A DNA stretch of 64,000 nucleotides from Pararge aegeria (lineage: Eukaryota > Arthropoda > Insecta > Lepidoptera > Nymphalidae), in the NCBI RefSeq assembly GCF_905163445.1, contig NC_053182.1, positions 6,076,001 to 6,140,000 on the forward strand, given 5' to 3'. Shown here piece by piece: positions 1 through 13,144 of the stretch (positions are counted from its first letter, which is position 1; each line of letters begins with the position of its first letter). Both the position numbers and the translations under genes were made by a program. Under the pieces are notes generated by a model. The model searched no databases and had not been told where the DNA came from. It worked only from the letters and a program-made list of their open reading frames with translations.

Positions 1-1166
1 TTAATGGATCTATCCCATTGTATGACACGAGCCCCAAATTGTAACCAATCTTTTGAATAAGTGGATACTCTTCCAGTAGCCGGCCATATGGTGCGAACCC
101 TGCGAGTACACTGTGCCATGTTGCGTGAACTAATAAGAGTAATGATGATACCACGAGATTGAGCTGCAGGTATTTTCCTCGAAAACCTATAATCAAAATA
201 AAGGGCCCAGTGATCAATTCCAATATACTTACAAAACCAAAAAGAATAGGTGTATCGAGTATTTTATTACAAGAGCAACAGTTTGAAGTGAAATGTACAA
301 CGTGTAAATGAACACCGAAATAATGCTTCACAGGCACAGTAAATAATGTACCTGACATTATTTACTGTCTCTGAGACTTATCTGTTAAACCGAAATGCTA
401 ATAGTTTTTGAGTAAACCATTGCCATAATAAAATCAAGTTCCTGTCACTTTATTAGGTACCTGTCGCGTAGCGTAGGTACTATGCACGTATCGGACTGGC
501 GCGGTTGTATCAAAAAAATATATATGCTTCTTATGATTTAATATTTTTACAGGTTGATTCCTTACGAGATATACTCATACACCCTTTAACAGTATTTCGT
601 AATTCGGTTACAAGTTGTATAGAATGGTAACATTATATTAACCAAAAAAATTGTTATTATTGACTACTGATGTTATATATTTACCTCGAAAAGTTTTTGA
701 GTCTGGTACTTGTGGAAACGGTGATATTAAGTACAGCAGCAAATATATTAGAGAAAGGCCAAATGGACGAAGTGCGATACCTGAAAAAAAAACATCAAAA
801 TATTTACATTCGTGTCTGTGAAATGGTGTTAGCGCAATTATTATCTTATCTAATCGGTGTAATTGCAGTTGAACCATGCTTTAATAATGGTATGGATTAC
901 TTATACACGTATATTGTAAAAAAACGCGCTGTGTGACCCATAATCGCATCAAAAAAAAGAGTATGCGTCATTTTGATGGCTTTAGAAAAAATTCAAAAGT
1001 ATTCTGATTTAGCGTTCCGTAGGCGAACAAGGTATTACAGAATACAGAGTAAACCATTTAAGCTGCCACCTTAACATTAAATATTTTTGCATAATGTAAA
1101 ATATTTTAAGATGAAAAGCTATGTATGACCTGTACTAGAAAATTATAAAATGGAATCCTTAGCCTT
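1..1166. other. no gene seen
   Basis: AT-rich sequence. An 88-codon open frame at 670-936 (+) overlaps an antisense one and shows no recognisable domain, so I do not call it. Confidence 0.5.
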
Positions 1167-1366
1167 ACCAATATTATAAATGAGAAAGTGAGTTTGTTTG
1201 TGAGTGCTTCCTTCACGCACTAACTAACCAACCAATTATATTGATATTTGTCATAAAGTTAGTTGAAAGGACGGATAGTAACATATTACATAGGGTACTT
1301 TTTATGTCAGGAAAACAAACAATTCCCACGATATTTGTAAACACACGGGGCAACAGCTAGTAATAA
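1167..1366 (+). mobile_element. interspersed repeat, related to 63351-63530
   Basis: Opens accaatattataaatg, has the internal block cataaagttagttgaaagg followed by acgga.agtaacat, and closes with ggggcaacagctagtaat. The second copy at 63351-63530 shares opening, internal block and end. This is a common lepidopteran non-autonomous element (Helitron- or SINE-like); the class is uncertain. Confidence 0.75.
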
Positions 1367-1984
1367 TTACATGTTTCATAATTTGGTTCGTATTTACGAT
1401 TAGCACTTTTTTAAAGGTTTATGGAACTCTACCCTACTGAAATAAGTTTATATAAGTGACGATAAGTCACTTGCAGTGCAATGAATCATTTGTTATCACA
1501 TGTTTTGTCATCTCAGTTAGCCTTCATGTATTTATCTAAAGCTTGTCATGCACTGGGAGTAACAGATTTGAGTGTTACAGATAAGGATACATTTAATAAA
1601 TAAAAATAAACTTATTATCTATTGGTACCCTTAGTGGAAGACTTGTACGCTCCTAATCGAAAGTCGGTTTTGACTAACGAGTCTGTAACGTCAAAGTAAA
1701 CCTTGTGGGTGTTTACCTTGTTTTGAAGCTCAAATTTATCCACACTTCTACAAAAATATTTTTTTACTCTAAAATGCGAAACTTTAGATCCATTTTGCTT
1801 TGAGGTTGTTTCCATACTCAAAAAGGACTCGATTGCGAGCTTGCAATTTTTTCTTCCACCTACAAGTTAGCCAGCCTTTTACGGCAAACTCGTGATGGTA
1901 AGTTATTATGTAGTCTAAGATGGTAACATGCTAACCTGTTAAGGGGTAAACCACAACATACCCCTAATCAGTTTCTAAATGACA

Positions 1985-2535
1985 TTGTACCGGAACGCTT
2001 AATCGCTTAGAGACACGTCTCTGTCGATAACCAACCACTGGCATAGCCTCCCACAATATCAGGAAAAAATCAGAAATTTTTAATTTAACCAAATTGTACC
2101 GGAACGCTTAATCGCTTAGAGACACGTCTCTGTCGATAACCAACCACTGGCATAGCCTCCCACAATATCAGGAAAAAATCAGAAATTTTTAATTTAACCA
2201 AATTGTACCGGAACGCTTTATCGCTTAGAGAGACACGTCTCTGTCGATAACCAACCACTGGCATAGCCTCCCACAATATCAGGAAAAAATCAGAAATTTT
2301 TAATTTAACCAAATTGTACCGGAACGCTTAATCGCTTAGAGACACGTCTCTGTCGATAACCAACCACTGGCATAGCCTCCCACAATATCAGGAAAAAATC
2401 AGAAATTTTTAATTTAACCAAATTGTACCGGAACGCTTTATCGCTTAGAGACACGTCTCTGTCGATAACCAACCACTGGCATAGCCTCCCACAATATCAG
2501 GAAAAAATCAGAAATTTTTAATTTAACCAAATTGC
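1985..2535 (+). repeat. five-copy 109-bp tandem array
   Basis: Units begin tgtaccggaacgctt (cggaacgctt at 1991, 2100, 2209, 2320, 2429). The spacing is 109 bp except for one 111-bp unit with an extra 'ag'. Each unit holds an inverted repeat AGAGAC-AC-GTCTCT. Copies are nearly identical, suggesting recent expansion. A single diverged relative is at 47565-47590. Confidence 0.95.
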
Positions 2536-2625
2536 CCCTGCCAGGGTTTGAGCCCGGGAACTTGAATTAACATCGCTACGACGTGCCATAGGGAGATCGT
2601 CAAAAATGATGTACTAAGCGTGATA
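2536..2625 (+). mobile_element. tRNA-like tail next to the tandem array
   Basis: cccctgccagggtttgagcccgggaactt resembles a Pol III B-box and T-loop. In other lepidopteran repeats this block follows the tandem unit above, so the two probably form one element. Confidence 0.5.
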
Positions 2626-3009
2626 TAAAGTAGGTACGGCGGAGCTAAATTTGTAGGTAAGTGAATGTACAATTTTAGCTCCATCGTACGGTAGGTACGT
2701 CCACCGTTTTGATGATGTTAGGTTTAGAAGGAAACACATGTGATACGAATACGTTAAACAAGAGTAATGCCATAAAATAAAGGTGGTCTATATTAGTCTT
2801 TAGATAGCTACCCAACAACAAATGATGTATTAAGATATCATACAACCCAGTAAGGGTTAAGGTAAAAATTAGATGTTCTTTAAAAAAATTGTGGGTATAC
2901 CGGTGGTATTTTGTTGCTGTTCATGATAAATAACATTGTTATCGAATCAATTACATGACTAGTGGCTATCTTGAGTATGATATATAAACACACACCTTCA
3001 GTCTATTAA

Positions 3010-3260
3010 CGTTCCACAGCACGGCTAGCATGGGCAGGAGACAATTGTATCCCCGGGGAAAGGATAAAAATTAATCTGTGCCCACAGCTTTATCAACTCT
3101 CAGAGCATTGGCGCACAAGTGGAAAAAATATCCCTGCTGCTAGCCACAGGCCTCCGCTCTCATAGAAGAGGGGGTTTTAGAGCAAAGACCCACCACGCTT
3201 ATCAAGAACGACGGCTCAACGTGCTCTCCGACGTACGGAGGTTGACACCTGGGCTGGTAC
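3010..3260 (+). mobile_element. interspersed repeat (gcacggctagcatgggca... family)
   Basis: Contains the block atccccggggaaaggataaaa, found inverted at 14400-14475 and in diverged form at 41150-41290. Also includes a 'ccacaggcctccgctctcat' segment shared with other copies at 19535 and 46835. Confidence 0.75.
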
Positions 3261-3558
3261 TGAGAATATTTTAACATAAAAATCCAATACCTGTGCTGTG
3301 TTTATGTGTCTAGCAGTTTTGGTCTGACCGATTTACGAGTAAAAACCCCGGACCACATGATCCCTAGTTAAACATGCTAACTACGAACCAACGAGGGAGT
3401 TTCTAAATACTGTACTAAATAACAACTAAATAGTAAAAGATTTGTTGGCAGGTTTATCGAGAAAAAAATACAAGTACCTAATGCTAAAGTAACCATTTAG
3501 ATACTTTATTTAGGTACCTATTATGTTTGCTAGACCCATATTTGATTTTAATTAATAT

Positions 3559-3781
3559 AATATACTAAGACAATACACACACCATCTAGCCCCAAAGTAA
3601 GCATAGCTTGTGTTATGGGTACTAAGATGACTGATGAATAATTATAATATGAATAATATACATAAATACTTATTGTATATAGAACATGTTCATCACACAA
3701 ACATTTGTTCAGTTGTGGGAATCGAACCCACGGCCTTGGCTCAGAAAGCAGGGTCGCTGCCCACTGCGCCAATCGGCCGTC
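3559..3781 (-). mobile_element. tRNA-derived SINE, copy 1
   Basis: On the minus strand: cggccgattggcgcagtggg (A-box region), ...gtgggttcgattcccacaac (B box), then a body ending in actttggggctagatgg and a gtcttagtatatt tail. Same family as 12334-12597 and 43417-43683. Confidence 0.92.
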
Positions 3782-3918
3782 ATGACATGATCTTTCTGAT
3801 TATTATACTTTTTAAAATACTTTAAATTCCAATACTTTTGCATACTACCCGTTTTATATGTGGCTATAGTGCCAGCTAACGAAGGAGTGAAAAGTGCACT
3901 TATATTAATCTTTCTCAA

Positions 3919-5397
3919 ATAAGTTTTTGTTTTCCTGATTATTAATTAACTATAATGACTTTTTCCACAACATTGACTCATGACATGATGTTCTTAGCAT
4001 TTCACTTTTAAGTTAAAAAGAAAAAGTAAATTTATCAAATTTCAGTCCACATTTGGTAATAACTACTCTTAACATAATAACGTTGGTCGGCAAATGTCAC
4101 AGTAACATTTAGTTGTGGCATTGTAAGGTATGGCGCCCTAATTTAAGCTACCCAAACCCTCAAACAGTCGCTTTTATTGCCGTTTCCATCATCGAAAAAC
4201 CGGCAAATTTAGCTGACCTCATTTCACATATTATACACTACGTTTTTCGGAATTTATTGTACACGTAATGTTCGTTCGTGCCACAAACATTGTGGAATCT
4301 CATTCAACCTTAAAATGATTCATCATCGTCGCAAAGCTAAGTTATGTCAATATTGTTGTAAAGTGCTAATAAAGTTATAAAAAAGATAACCTCGTAATAC
4401 TGTATGTTACGTAAGGCGATAAGATGATGTTTTATAAGTTAGCGCCTTTTTAGCCGATAACGAAGGAGACAATTAAACAGATTTAAATAAATGCATCCGC
4501 TTAAGTATCTCTACAACAGGTTATGTTAATTTTGTAATAGTGTTATAAAATTGGTGAGTATATTATATAGGAGGGATTTAAAGCTCACGCCACTCGTGAC
4601 AACGCGATCTAATGCGGGATTTAACGACTATTTTAATTATATTCAAATGTAAGGGATAATGAACTAGCCAGGTGGGCAGTGCTTTGTAAAAAGGAGGTAA
4701 AATATCTTACAATAAAACTCCTCAGAAATCAAACCGAGGACCTAATGATTCGTATAGTATTAACGTTCGTATTTGAAGACACTTAAGACTACCATAAAGG
4801 TAGTTAGTATTAGTATATTTATGTTAAATATATAAATATGTGTATTCCATCCCCTATTTAACTCTTCTGGGCATGGAATTTTTATGAATCCTGAAACAAT
4901 TGCCAACCTAAATACGAATTTTCATAGAAACTTTGTTTCCCTATATAACTCTCTTAGCCAATCTATCAAAGGCTATCAAATGCTAGAAATATTTCTAGTA
5001 CGACTCCATCTAATTCAAGAAATTAGGGCACTAAAAAAACCAAATAAACGAACTCTTCAGCTTTTCTTATCAGTATAGATAGTACTATAAAAACAATATA
5101 ACCTCGTTAATCTTTGGTGATGGAAATGTTTGATTTCTTACGTCCGCGTTATCCGAAATTGAATGCACATAACAGTTACACACACACATACCGGAGATCT
5201 GCGAACTTATCTCCGGTCCACCTATCCCAGCACCTATAGTTCTATGCCAAGCTTCTGGTGAAGTCTTACATAAGGAAACAAACAACTATTAAAAATAGCT
5301 TTTTTCCTAATTTAGTGTTAACAAAATCTCTCTTCTTTCTATATTAAAATCGTTCTTTATTATAATCGTAGATATCTTTATCTTTAGATAGTATGAA
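3919..5397. other. no gene seen
   Basis: AT-rich. A 64-codon open frame at 4884-5078 (+) has no recognisable features. Confidence 0.5.
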
Positions 5398-5520
5398 ATA
5401 AAATAGCTCCCGGTTAGTTCCTTTAAACTACGCAACGGATTTTTATGCAGTTTTGAGGAATAGATCGAGTGATTCAAGAGGTGATTTTTTTATATGAAGT
5501 ACACATGCTTTTATGTACGA
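5398..5520 (+). mobile_element. repeat fragment (aactacgcaacggattttt family)
   Basis: Shares actac.caacggatttt.atgcggtttt and a 'gatagagtgatt' block with 24124-24210. This is a widespread lepidopteran interspersed repeat; only part is present. Confidence 0.6.
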
Positions 5521-6362
5521 GAAAAGCCAAGAAATTTAAAGATTTGTAATGTGATGTCGTAACAAACCTATTTCCTGTGCGCTTAACTACATTGCAATCC
5601 CTGGCTAAACCTTACGAGATAGATAAAATCAATATACTACAGAATTGTATAGCTTAAAAAAAATACTAAAAAAGTAAAGTAACAATTTTAATCTTTTAAA
5701 TTTTACAAAAAAAAATGTGGGTTACATTTTAAACACTATTTATTATTCAATAAAATACATTAGATATGTTGTGCACTTCGCATCAATCATCATCAAAATA
5801 GTCTTTTACAGCATATTATTATAACTAATATCTTAGGGGATATCAGAGATTTAAAAAACGGAAAAACTAATTCAAATTCCCTACAAACAAACATACATTG
5901 AACCCGAGCGAAGATGGTATAAACGCTAGTATAAAGCTTTTGCAGCCGTTTTGCTTTGCATTATTGAAATGTTTAAGAAACTGTTTCTTATTAATCATAA
6001 TTTCTTATCAATCGTAATATTACCGTAACTTTGTATGTTCTTTATCTTGCATGACCATAGATCACCAGTGTAAGAATGCCAATGAAAATAGGTCAAACAG
6101 AACTAGAATGTGTAACTATAAACATTTATTGTTTAGCTACGAGTAACTACTTCATTATAAAGTCACGAATATTTTTGAAAAAGTTTTTTTAACTAATAAT
6201 AATAAAGCTTTATTTACATTCCTTACAATTACTCGCTAAATATAATAGAGTTCAGTTAAATACAATGTTTCTTAACCCTAATTTCTTATTTTCTATTTAT
6301 AATGTTTTCTTAACTAAGTAATATATTGCCCTTATTTTTCTTATACTATCTAATTCATAACA

Positions 6363-6913
6363 TTTATGTAAGGACCGCCAGCGTCGGTAAAAGCCTCCTC
6401 CATATTTTTCCATTTGCACCTGTCCCTCGCGAGAGTACTCCATGTCTTACCCGCAACTTTCGCGATGTCGTCCTCCCATCTTTCAATGGCCTACCGGGTC
6501 TTCTCTTCCAATCCATGGGATGCCAGTTGGTAACAATTGTTGTCCATCTACTATCTTGACATCTTTAAATGTGACCCGCCCGTCTCCATTTAAGTTGCAG
6601 AATTAGCTTTATGGCGTCTCTTGCTTTGGTCTCTCGCCTTATATCAGAGCACCTAATGCGGTCTTAGTTTAAGCCCAACTATACTCCTCTCCAAACCTCT
6701 TTGACATGTCCTTATTTTTTTCAATGTCCTAATTGAGAGAGGCCAGGACTGACATGCATAGGTAAGACACGGTAATGTACAGCTATAAACTAGGTTAGTA
6801 GAATCAGTTTGATATTTTAACAAAAATTCTCCTGTACGATGGTTTAGAAAACCAAAATTGAATGATAGCTGTAATAATTTCATATCGTATCTAAATGCAT
6901 CGAAGTGCGGCAA
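6363..6913 (-). pseudogene. decayed LINE reverse-transcriptase C-terminus
   Basis: Reading the minus strand across several frame changes gives the tail of an insect non-LTR retrotransposon ORF2: 'LTYACQSWPLSIRTLKKI', 'CQRGLERSIVGLKLR', 'TKARDAIKLILQLKWRRAGH', 'GRPLKDWEDDIAKVAGKTW', 'KWKNMEEAFTDAG'. Frameshifts and substitutions show it is dead. The 5' end (fingers and palm of the RT) is absent, as is usual for 5'-truncated insertions. Confidence 0.88.
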
Positions 6914-6999
6914 CCAAGTGGCACTAATTTTAGAACAAACGGTAAGTATTTGTTTTCAAAATATTTGCACTTAAATATAATACATGCAAACCAAAAAAC

Positions 7000-9500
7000 T
7001 CTTCGGATCAAGAGGTCCTGTATTCGGTTCTCGGGTTGGGCAAATTATAATATACAATAATAGTAAGCACAAGCACGATGTTTGTAAATAAGCGCTGTCT
7101 GACCCCACCCCTCAAATAGCACGTTGCCATAAGTCTCAGTTATTATTAATGTCATATGATAATAATTTTTAAATCTCGCTAACCAATTGGAGCAGCGTGG
7201 TTACTCTTAGTCACTCTCTACTAATAAAGATGAAGACATGTACCCAGCATGGGATCATTAGAGTTTAATAAGAAAGTCTTGGTTTCCTTGTGGTTTATTT
7301 TCATTATTCAACCTTATTGCGAGTTATTTCAATGGCATAGTTTCGACTAGTTGTAAAACGGCTAATTTTATTATTTACATGTTGCCAAACCCACACGTTA
7401 ACGGTGTCAATCGAGACGCCACGCGGTAAGTCGCAAACGGGCCAATGGCCCGGTTATATCATTGCTGGAAATCGCATATTGAGGCGAAATAGTAAAACTA
7501 AGTGATAAATATTTGCAAACAAAGGCAAACTTCGTATTTTAACTCTAGGAGGTAAGTATTTTTTTATTTAAATATACTAAAAGCATTAATTTGAATTAAT
7601 ACTAAGTATGCAAAAAACATTTGAACGATTTCAAAAATTATGTTTTCGTTGTGGGTACCTTAAAAGCATGGCTTTTTGTCTGCTTAATATTGCGCTTTAG
7701 TCTGCCGACCCTACAACTACTTAATGCTCATACTGATTTATACCCAATACTTTTAAATTCAAATTCTGAAATATACTTTGGGGATTTCAGACACGCCTTT
7801 ATCTAACAAGCCGGATATTAACAGATAACGAATATACTCATAGTAACGCTGAAAATATACAAACAGCCACCATCATTACAGTTTATACGTCCCACTGTTG
7901 TCCTCCTGTGTTATATAAAAGGTGGTTTAGAGGTGGTCTATGATCCAAGCAAGAACATTTCAGATATAAGAAAAATAATCCACACACAAGCTTATTTGTT
8001 GTTTAAATAATCCTTTAAATTATAAATTATTATACACACAATCATTCACATCGAGTAAAGCCAAACGTCAAGCTGATCCTAAATGTTAAATTATTGAGAT
8101 GAGACACATACGTTTATCATTAGTTGGTACAAAACATAATGGCATGTGTCATCACATAGGTAATTCAATAAGCAGTAACTGATGATAATAGTTATCTCAT
8201 TGGTAAAGTAAATTTTGCTATACCATGTATTAGTAGGTACCTTTGGATCAAAACTTCCTGGTCAGGCTAAATGTGGAGTGGAAATTTCTGGCGAGAAATA
8301 ATTATAAATAGCACCACGGAGTTAGTAAACTTACGTTATTACAAACTCATATCTCGGAAAGCTTAATTTACTGTACTACTATCAAGATTAAAAAAAAAAT
8401 CCAAACCAGACATCAAAACAAGAACTAGATGTACTGACTTTAGTTTTAATTTTAAAAATATGTTATTATTAACAAAATAAAAAGTCATAAAATAAAGCGA
8501 GGGAGACCGCATAGTCTATATAAACGCGATGTTTAGAATATGCCTACATGATGAACTTTTTAACATTAAAGGAGTCTAGACTCCAGACATCAATCAGTGA
8601 GATCTTAACATACCTATTAAATCAATGCCAGACATCGTTTAATAATCTGAGACTAATTATGTATAGCATAAGATTCTATGTGGTTCACAGGTGTATATCC
8701 GTGATGAAAATTATCCTACATCTATGGACAGGATGCTACTTTATGATACACTTCATTTAGATAAGTGCATTGGTTGAGCTCAATATAAGGAACAGATAAA
8801 CACATAAACAAACATGACACACTTTCGCGTTAATTATATTAGTAGGTATGGATTCTGGAAGTGACGCGTCAATACATGGGAGATTGAACTTCTGTTAGTC
8901 ATACCTCGATATAGCCTAGCTCCCAGACACAAAATAACTTTACCTACATTATACATTTTAAACGCTCTTAACGCATGACTCATCAATGCTATTTACCTTT
9001 AAAATCAAAGTAAGAATGTCGAGCTTAATAATTGTGGGAGTCAGCCAAAGTTTTTTTTTTATTGTGTGGCGTTAACAATAAGCAATAACTATGCACGGTG
9101 AATAAGTTTTAGTAAGATAACTTGATATAACATTATAAAAGGTTATATACCAACTTGTATCAATATGAAACAAGTAATAGATGTGATTATTGCTATTATA
9201 GCAAATTTAAATCAAGCTTACGGTAGGTAAATTATATTAATAGTCACAAGGGTTGACTGACCAATAGGGAAGCACATTATCGCTTTCAAAGGTCCGTGCT
9301 AGATGCTAGATCTCCTGATTTCTTTCCCAAGTAATTCTTTCGTTACATGGGAAAACAAAAACCTCTCTTACATAGCCCCTGCATCGAATACTGCGTGTTG
9401 CTAGTAATGAATTATTGCAGCGAAATATGGTCGGTCACTTTAAGGCCAATAAGAAAGCTCAGGGTCATTTATCGGCCGATTAAATACTTTATCTAGAGAT
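7000..9500. other. no gene seen
   Basis: AT-rich spacer. Open frames at 7621-7806 and 8548-8760 lack domains, splice sites and codon structure worth calling. Confidence 0.5.
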
Positions 9501-9639
9501 CATGTCAGAGTTTCAGAAATGATGGGAAAAGAACCAGTAACCGACATATCTCGGTTGTAACACCCGAAATCAATTATCTGATCTAAAATCTTCAGATGGC
9601 AATTTGAAATTCGCAGGAAAATCTTCAACCGATTGACGT

Positions 9640-9776
9640 CCACTGCTGGCCATAGGTCTTTTGCAGGGAGTTCCAAAAACCTCAGTCTTAAGCAGCTAGT
9701 TCCGGTGGCCCCCAGCGACTTGCTTGATGTCGTATGTCCACCTTCTTGGGAGTTGACCAACGCTTCGTCGTTCAAA
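9640..9776 (-). pseudogene. short LINE ORF2 tail
   Basis: The minus strand reads RSVGQLPRRWTYDIKQVAGG, then after a stop a stretch like '(W)LKTEVFGTPCKRPMASSG'. This resembles the GRPPxRWxDDIxxVAG...W tail of lepidopteran LINE ORF2 proteins. Different subfamily from 6363-6913. Confidence 0.75.
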
Positions 9777-10719
9777 GGAATTTAAGTAATGAAAAACGAT
9801 GCTTAGCTCTACTGAATTAAATCTGTCATCTGAAGATATTTTGATCATACATAACTTGTACATATAACATTATTAGGCAATACATAATGTCGATAATTAC
9901 AAGAAAAAATTATGTTAACAAGAACCGACAGATTCTACGGAATGATGAGGTCATGAATAATGTAATGTAGGTTGCCACTGGCAGTTAACCAGTTGAACTA
10001 CACGTGACCTTGTGAATCAGACATCTGATAAGGCAACGTTATTCGCCGTCCGAATATTATGCCTGCCTCGCCATACTGACCAGTGACTGGCTACCTTGTG
10101 CCGAGTGCTATTTCCATCACTTTGCATACTACGTGTATTCCACTACGTTGATTGGAAACTAAGGGTTTGCCAAGCGTTCCTGTTATCATGGACACATGCA
10201 AATCTCTAAAATACCCTCGAGGTGCCAAAAAAGTAAGTTGTTCAAAGTTCTTTAGAGTTTTTCCTAGCATTTTCTATTCTAGGATTATCGTTTTGTGGTT
10301 AGCTCTATTACAGTTTTGTGTTTAGTGCTCCTTTTATCTGAACACATCGAAATCATTCAAATATCCTCAAGGTATCCCAAGATCCAAGTTCTTTACAGTT
10401 TTTAAGCTTTCACTATTTGAGGATATGCGCTATCCACCATCAGGTTTTTCTAGTTAAAAATTGTGAGTCTTTCGGCATTTGTCCTGTTTTTCAACATTTG
10501 ATAATGGAAATCCTACAGTCACTCTGGTACTAACTATTTTGTTTAGCTCTTCATAAGCACGTGTGAACATTTAATCGGTTGTTCTTTCATAAGATGGATG
10601 TCAAGGTTTAGGCACCATCGTTTCATTTGATTTAAACTTCGAACTTCCTCAGCCTAAGTGTAGGATAAAATGAAGGCGTATCATGGAATGAACTACAGCC
10701 AATTTGTGTGACTTTTTTT

Positions 10720-11165
10720 ACTTTGTGGGGTTTTAACCCTAACGATTTTAACAGCGTAACGTGGGCTTGTTTGCGGGCCTCGGAGTGGGGCTCTGCCAGG
10801 AAGAGTTTGAACCCTAGGGCTCGAAGCGAAGGGATCTTCGGCCTGAGGGCGCCTCATGTGAAGCCGAACGTCGGCTCAGGCGACGATTGGAGTGAAATGA
10901 TTACGGACGGTGATTAGTCCGCACGCTTCCGAGAAAGTGGTGCGAGCCCACGTCCGAATGATGTTAGAAGTCGGGGACCTCAACAATCAACCTCTGCAAC
11001 GCTTCTTCGCCGGCGAAGATGCGTTTTAGAGGTTGATTGTGTGTTCTAATAGGGCGCATTGTCAGTAGTAATGTGATCGTCAGGGTCGTGAATGATGTGT
11101 TTAGGCCGCCTCGTGTTGACAGTGGGCGACATAGGTTGATTTCGCCTGTAGCGATGCCCGTTGCG
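10720..11165 (+). mobile_element. GC-rich repeat, probable non-LTR retrotransposon UTR
   Basis: Unusually GC-rich for the spacer. Blocks such as gcgggcctcggagtggggct, ggatcttcggcctgagggcg and gcctcatgtgaagccgaacg look like an untranslated region often seen in lepidopteran LINEs. The open frame inside (10708-10917) is probably not coding. Class assignment is from memory. Confidence 0.55.
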
Positions 11166-11169
11166 TTAT

Positions 11170-12333
11170 ATTTATTCTTAATACACGAAAGCTTTTCTTC
11201 TATTCTACAAATGTTTATACCAATACTAATCGTACAAAGTTAATAATGATCATATAACAAAAGCACGAGTCGTGTTTCTCTTAGATTTCTGATGAAGGAA
11301 GATATAGGACCATGAACGAAGGTATGTTGCAATATCCTACTTAAATCGCAGGCAAATTCTGCCATCATATAATTAATATAGTGACCGTGCGTGTCATATT
11401 ATGTTGGATTACATCAGGGTGTGTTCGCGAATACCGTCACTTAGCTTTATATACTCAGAAATAAATATAAAACACGATGAGTGCGAATCAACTTCGCGTG
11501 ATGCGGACTCAATTTCATTAGTTTAAAAGCCAACGTATGTTAATTAAGAAAAAAACTTATGGAACAAAACACTAAGTGAAGGCCAGAACGTTTATAGGAA
11601 AGCACCTCATTTCAGACTTATTAATAAACAATTACTGTCCGTACATTATAGAATACAAGATAGGGTTGTTAAGGTCATATACACACATATATTGAAAGGT
11701 TCAGCTTGGTTTTTTAAGTATAAAACGTTTTCACAGTTATGAGCTAATGCGGTATGTTAAAATATTAAACAAAAAAATATAATGATAACCCAGACGAATT
11801 GTTTCGACTAATTGTCTGGATAGCATAAATAGAGGTCAAATAAATCTGTATCTATATCAAATGGACTGTTTTAGTGGCATTATTGAATTCCGGTTTGACT
11901 CCTATTAACATCTATTAAAATTTAACACCGAGATTAATCATTCTACGCAAATCTATGACCAACAACGCAACGTTGATTGATTGTCATTTATATGTGGCCA
12001 CAATTTTAATTGCTTTTCTTTATTCCGATGGATAATCGCCTCGATTTCTTCTATGCGGTGACGATTTCATTAGATATAAGCTTTCGAACCTAGTCTAGTA
12101 ACTACTCTAGTTACCAAAACAATGTGAAGTCCAACCCAAAATTTAGAAACGTCGGAAAATGTAATTAATAGCAGTAACAGTAAAACCAAGCAGGCTAGGC
12201 GTGGCCCATTTGTTGTGCAAACAACTTTGCTTTGGTACCAAATCTGAGAATTTAGTCTTTTGGTGACCCATTACTCGTTTTACTTCGCACCTTTACTTAT
12301 ATTAGTAGGGAGAGATATGATCATTAAAATAAT
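11170..12333. other. no gene seen
   Basis: AT-rich spacer with no element I recognise. Confidence 0.5.
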
Positions 12334-12597
12334 TAGACAGCCGATTGGCGCAGTGGGCAGCGACCCTGCTTTCTGTGTTTAAGGCTGTGGGTTCGATTCT
12401 CACAACTGGAAAATGTTTGTAAGATGAAAATGAATGTTTTTCAGTGCCTGCATGTTTATATGAATATTATAACTATTTATGTTTATTATATTCATAAAAA
12501 TATTCATATCATGCTATCTTAGTACCCATAACATAAGCTACACTTACTTTGGGGCTAGATGGCGATGTGTGTACTGTCGTAGTATATTTATTTATTA
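12334..12597 (+). mobile_element. tRNA-derived SINE, copy 2
   Basis: Starts gacagccgattggcgcagtg, B box gtgggttcgattctcacaac, shared body cttactttggggctagatgg, tail gtcgtagtatatttatttatt. B box nearly intact. No gene lies within 6 kb on either side. Confidence 0.93.
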
Positions 12598-13017
12598 GGT
12601 AGGTGAGATAAAATCGGTATCCAAGGGTCTTTGTATTTCGCCTTTTTGACTTCATTCCTGGAGGTAAGCAATTATTTTTAAGTTATTATTTTCGTGGTCC
12701 ATTTATTAAAACGGACATCAAACTAGAAATGCCAAGATTAAATAAGTGTACCTACTAAAAGCCAGCCTGACCTAACAAATCACCTACCTGCAAATAACAT
12801 AGGCATAAAAATGAAAAGGATTTTCTGTGTTGTTAATTTTATGAGCCATGTGGGAATAGAATAGACAATTTGCCCTTTATTCTGGAATGTTGAGGAACTC
12901 GTGCGAAAAGTATAAACTGCGCTAGATGTTATGTTTGCAAGTTGAATGTTTTAGAGCTTATAAAAGGTTAGAAGTTTAGAAACAAATAGAGAGTACATAA
13001 ACAACAACATCATAATC

Positions 13018-13144
13018 TTCTACTTTGTATAAAAATCGTTACGTATTTTGTAACGATCTCATCTTAAAATTCCATTAAAACAAAAATTCTACCATTAGAT
13101 ATAGGTAACTTTACAATCGTGTGTTGTTAAGATGAGATTTTTAA
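13018..13144. repeat. imperfect inverted repeat
   Basis: atcgttac-gtatttt-gtaacgat at about 13037-13059, and gatctcatcttaaaa paired with aagatgagattttta farther on. Looks like the ends of a small foldback element. Confidence 0.45.

Noticed and set aside
670..936. 88-codon plus frame and overlapping minus frame
   Set aside because: Both strands open in AT-rich DNA, no recognised domain, no splice or promoter support.
2085..2312. 75-codon minus frame
   Set aside because: Lies entirely in the 109-bp tandem array; its internal protein repeat simply reflects the DNA repeat.
1985..2535. CRISPR-like array
   Set aside because: Direct 109-bp tandem units with no distinct spacers, in a eukaryotic genome.
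3710..3781. tRNA gene-like sequences (also at 12334 and 43417)
   Set aside because: The A/B-box region is followed by a shared 190-bp non-tRNA body and AT-rich tail in all three copies, so these are SINEs, not tRNA genes.
10708..10917. 69-codon plus frame in GC-rich DNA
   Set aside because: The DNA looks like a retrotransposon untranslated region; the frame shows no protein family features.
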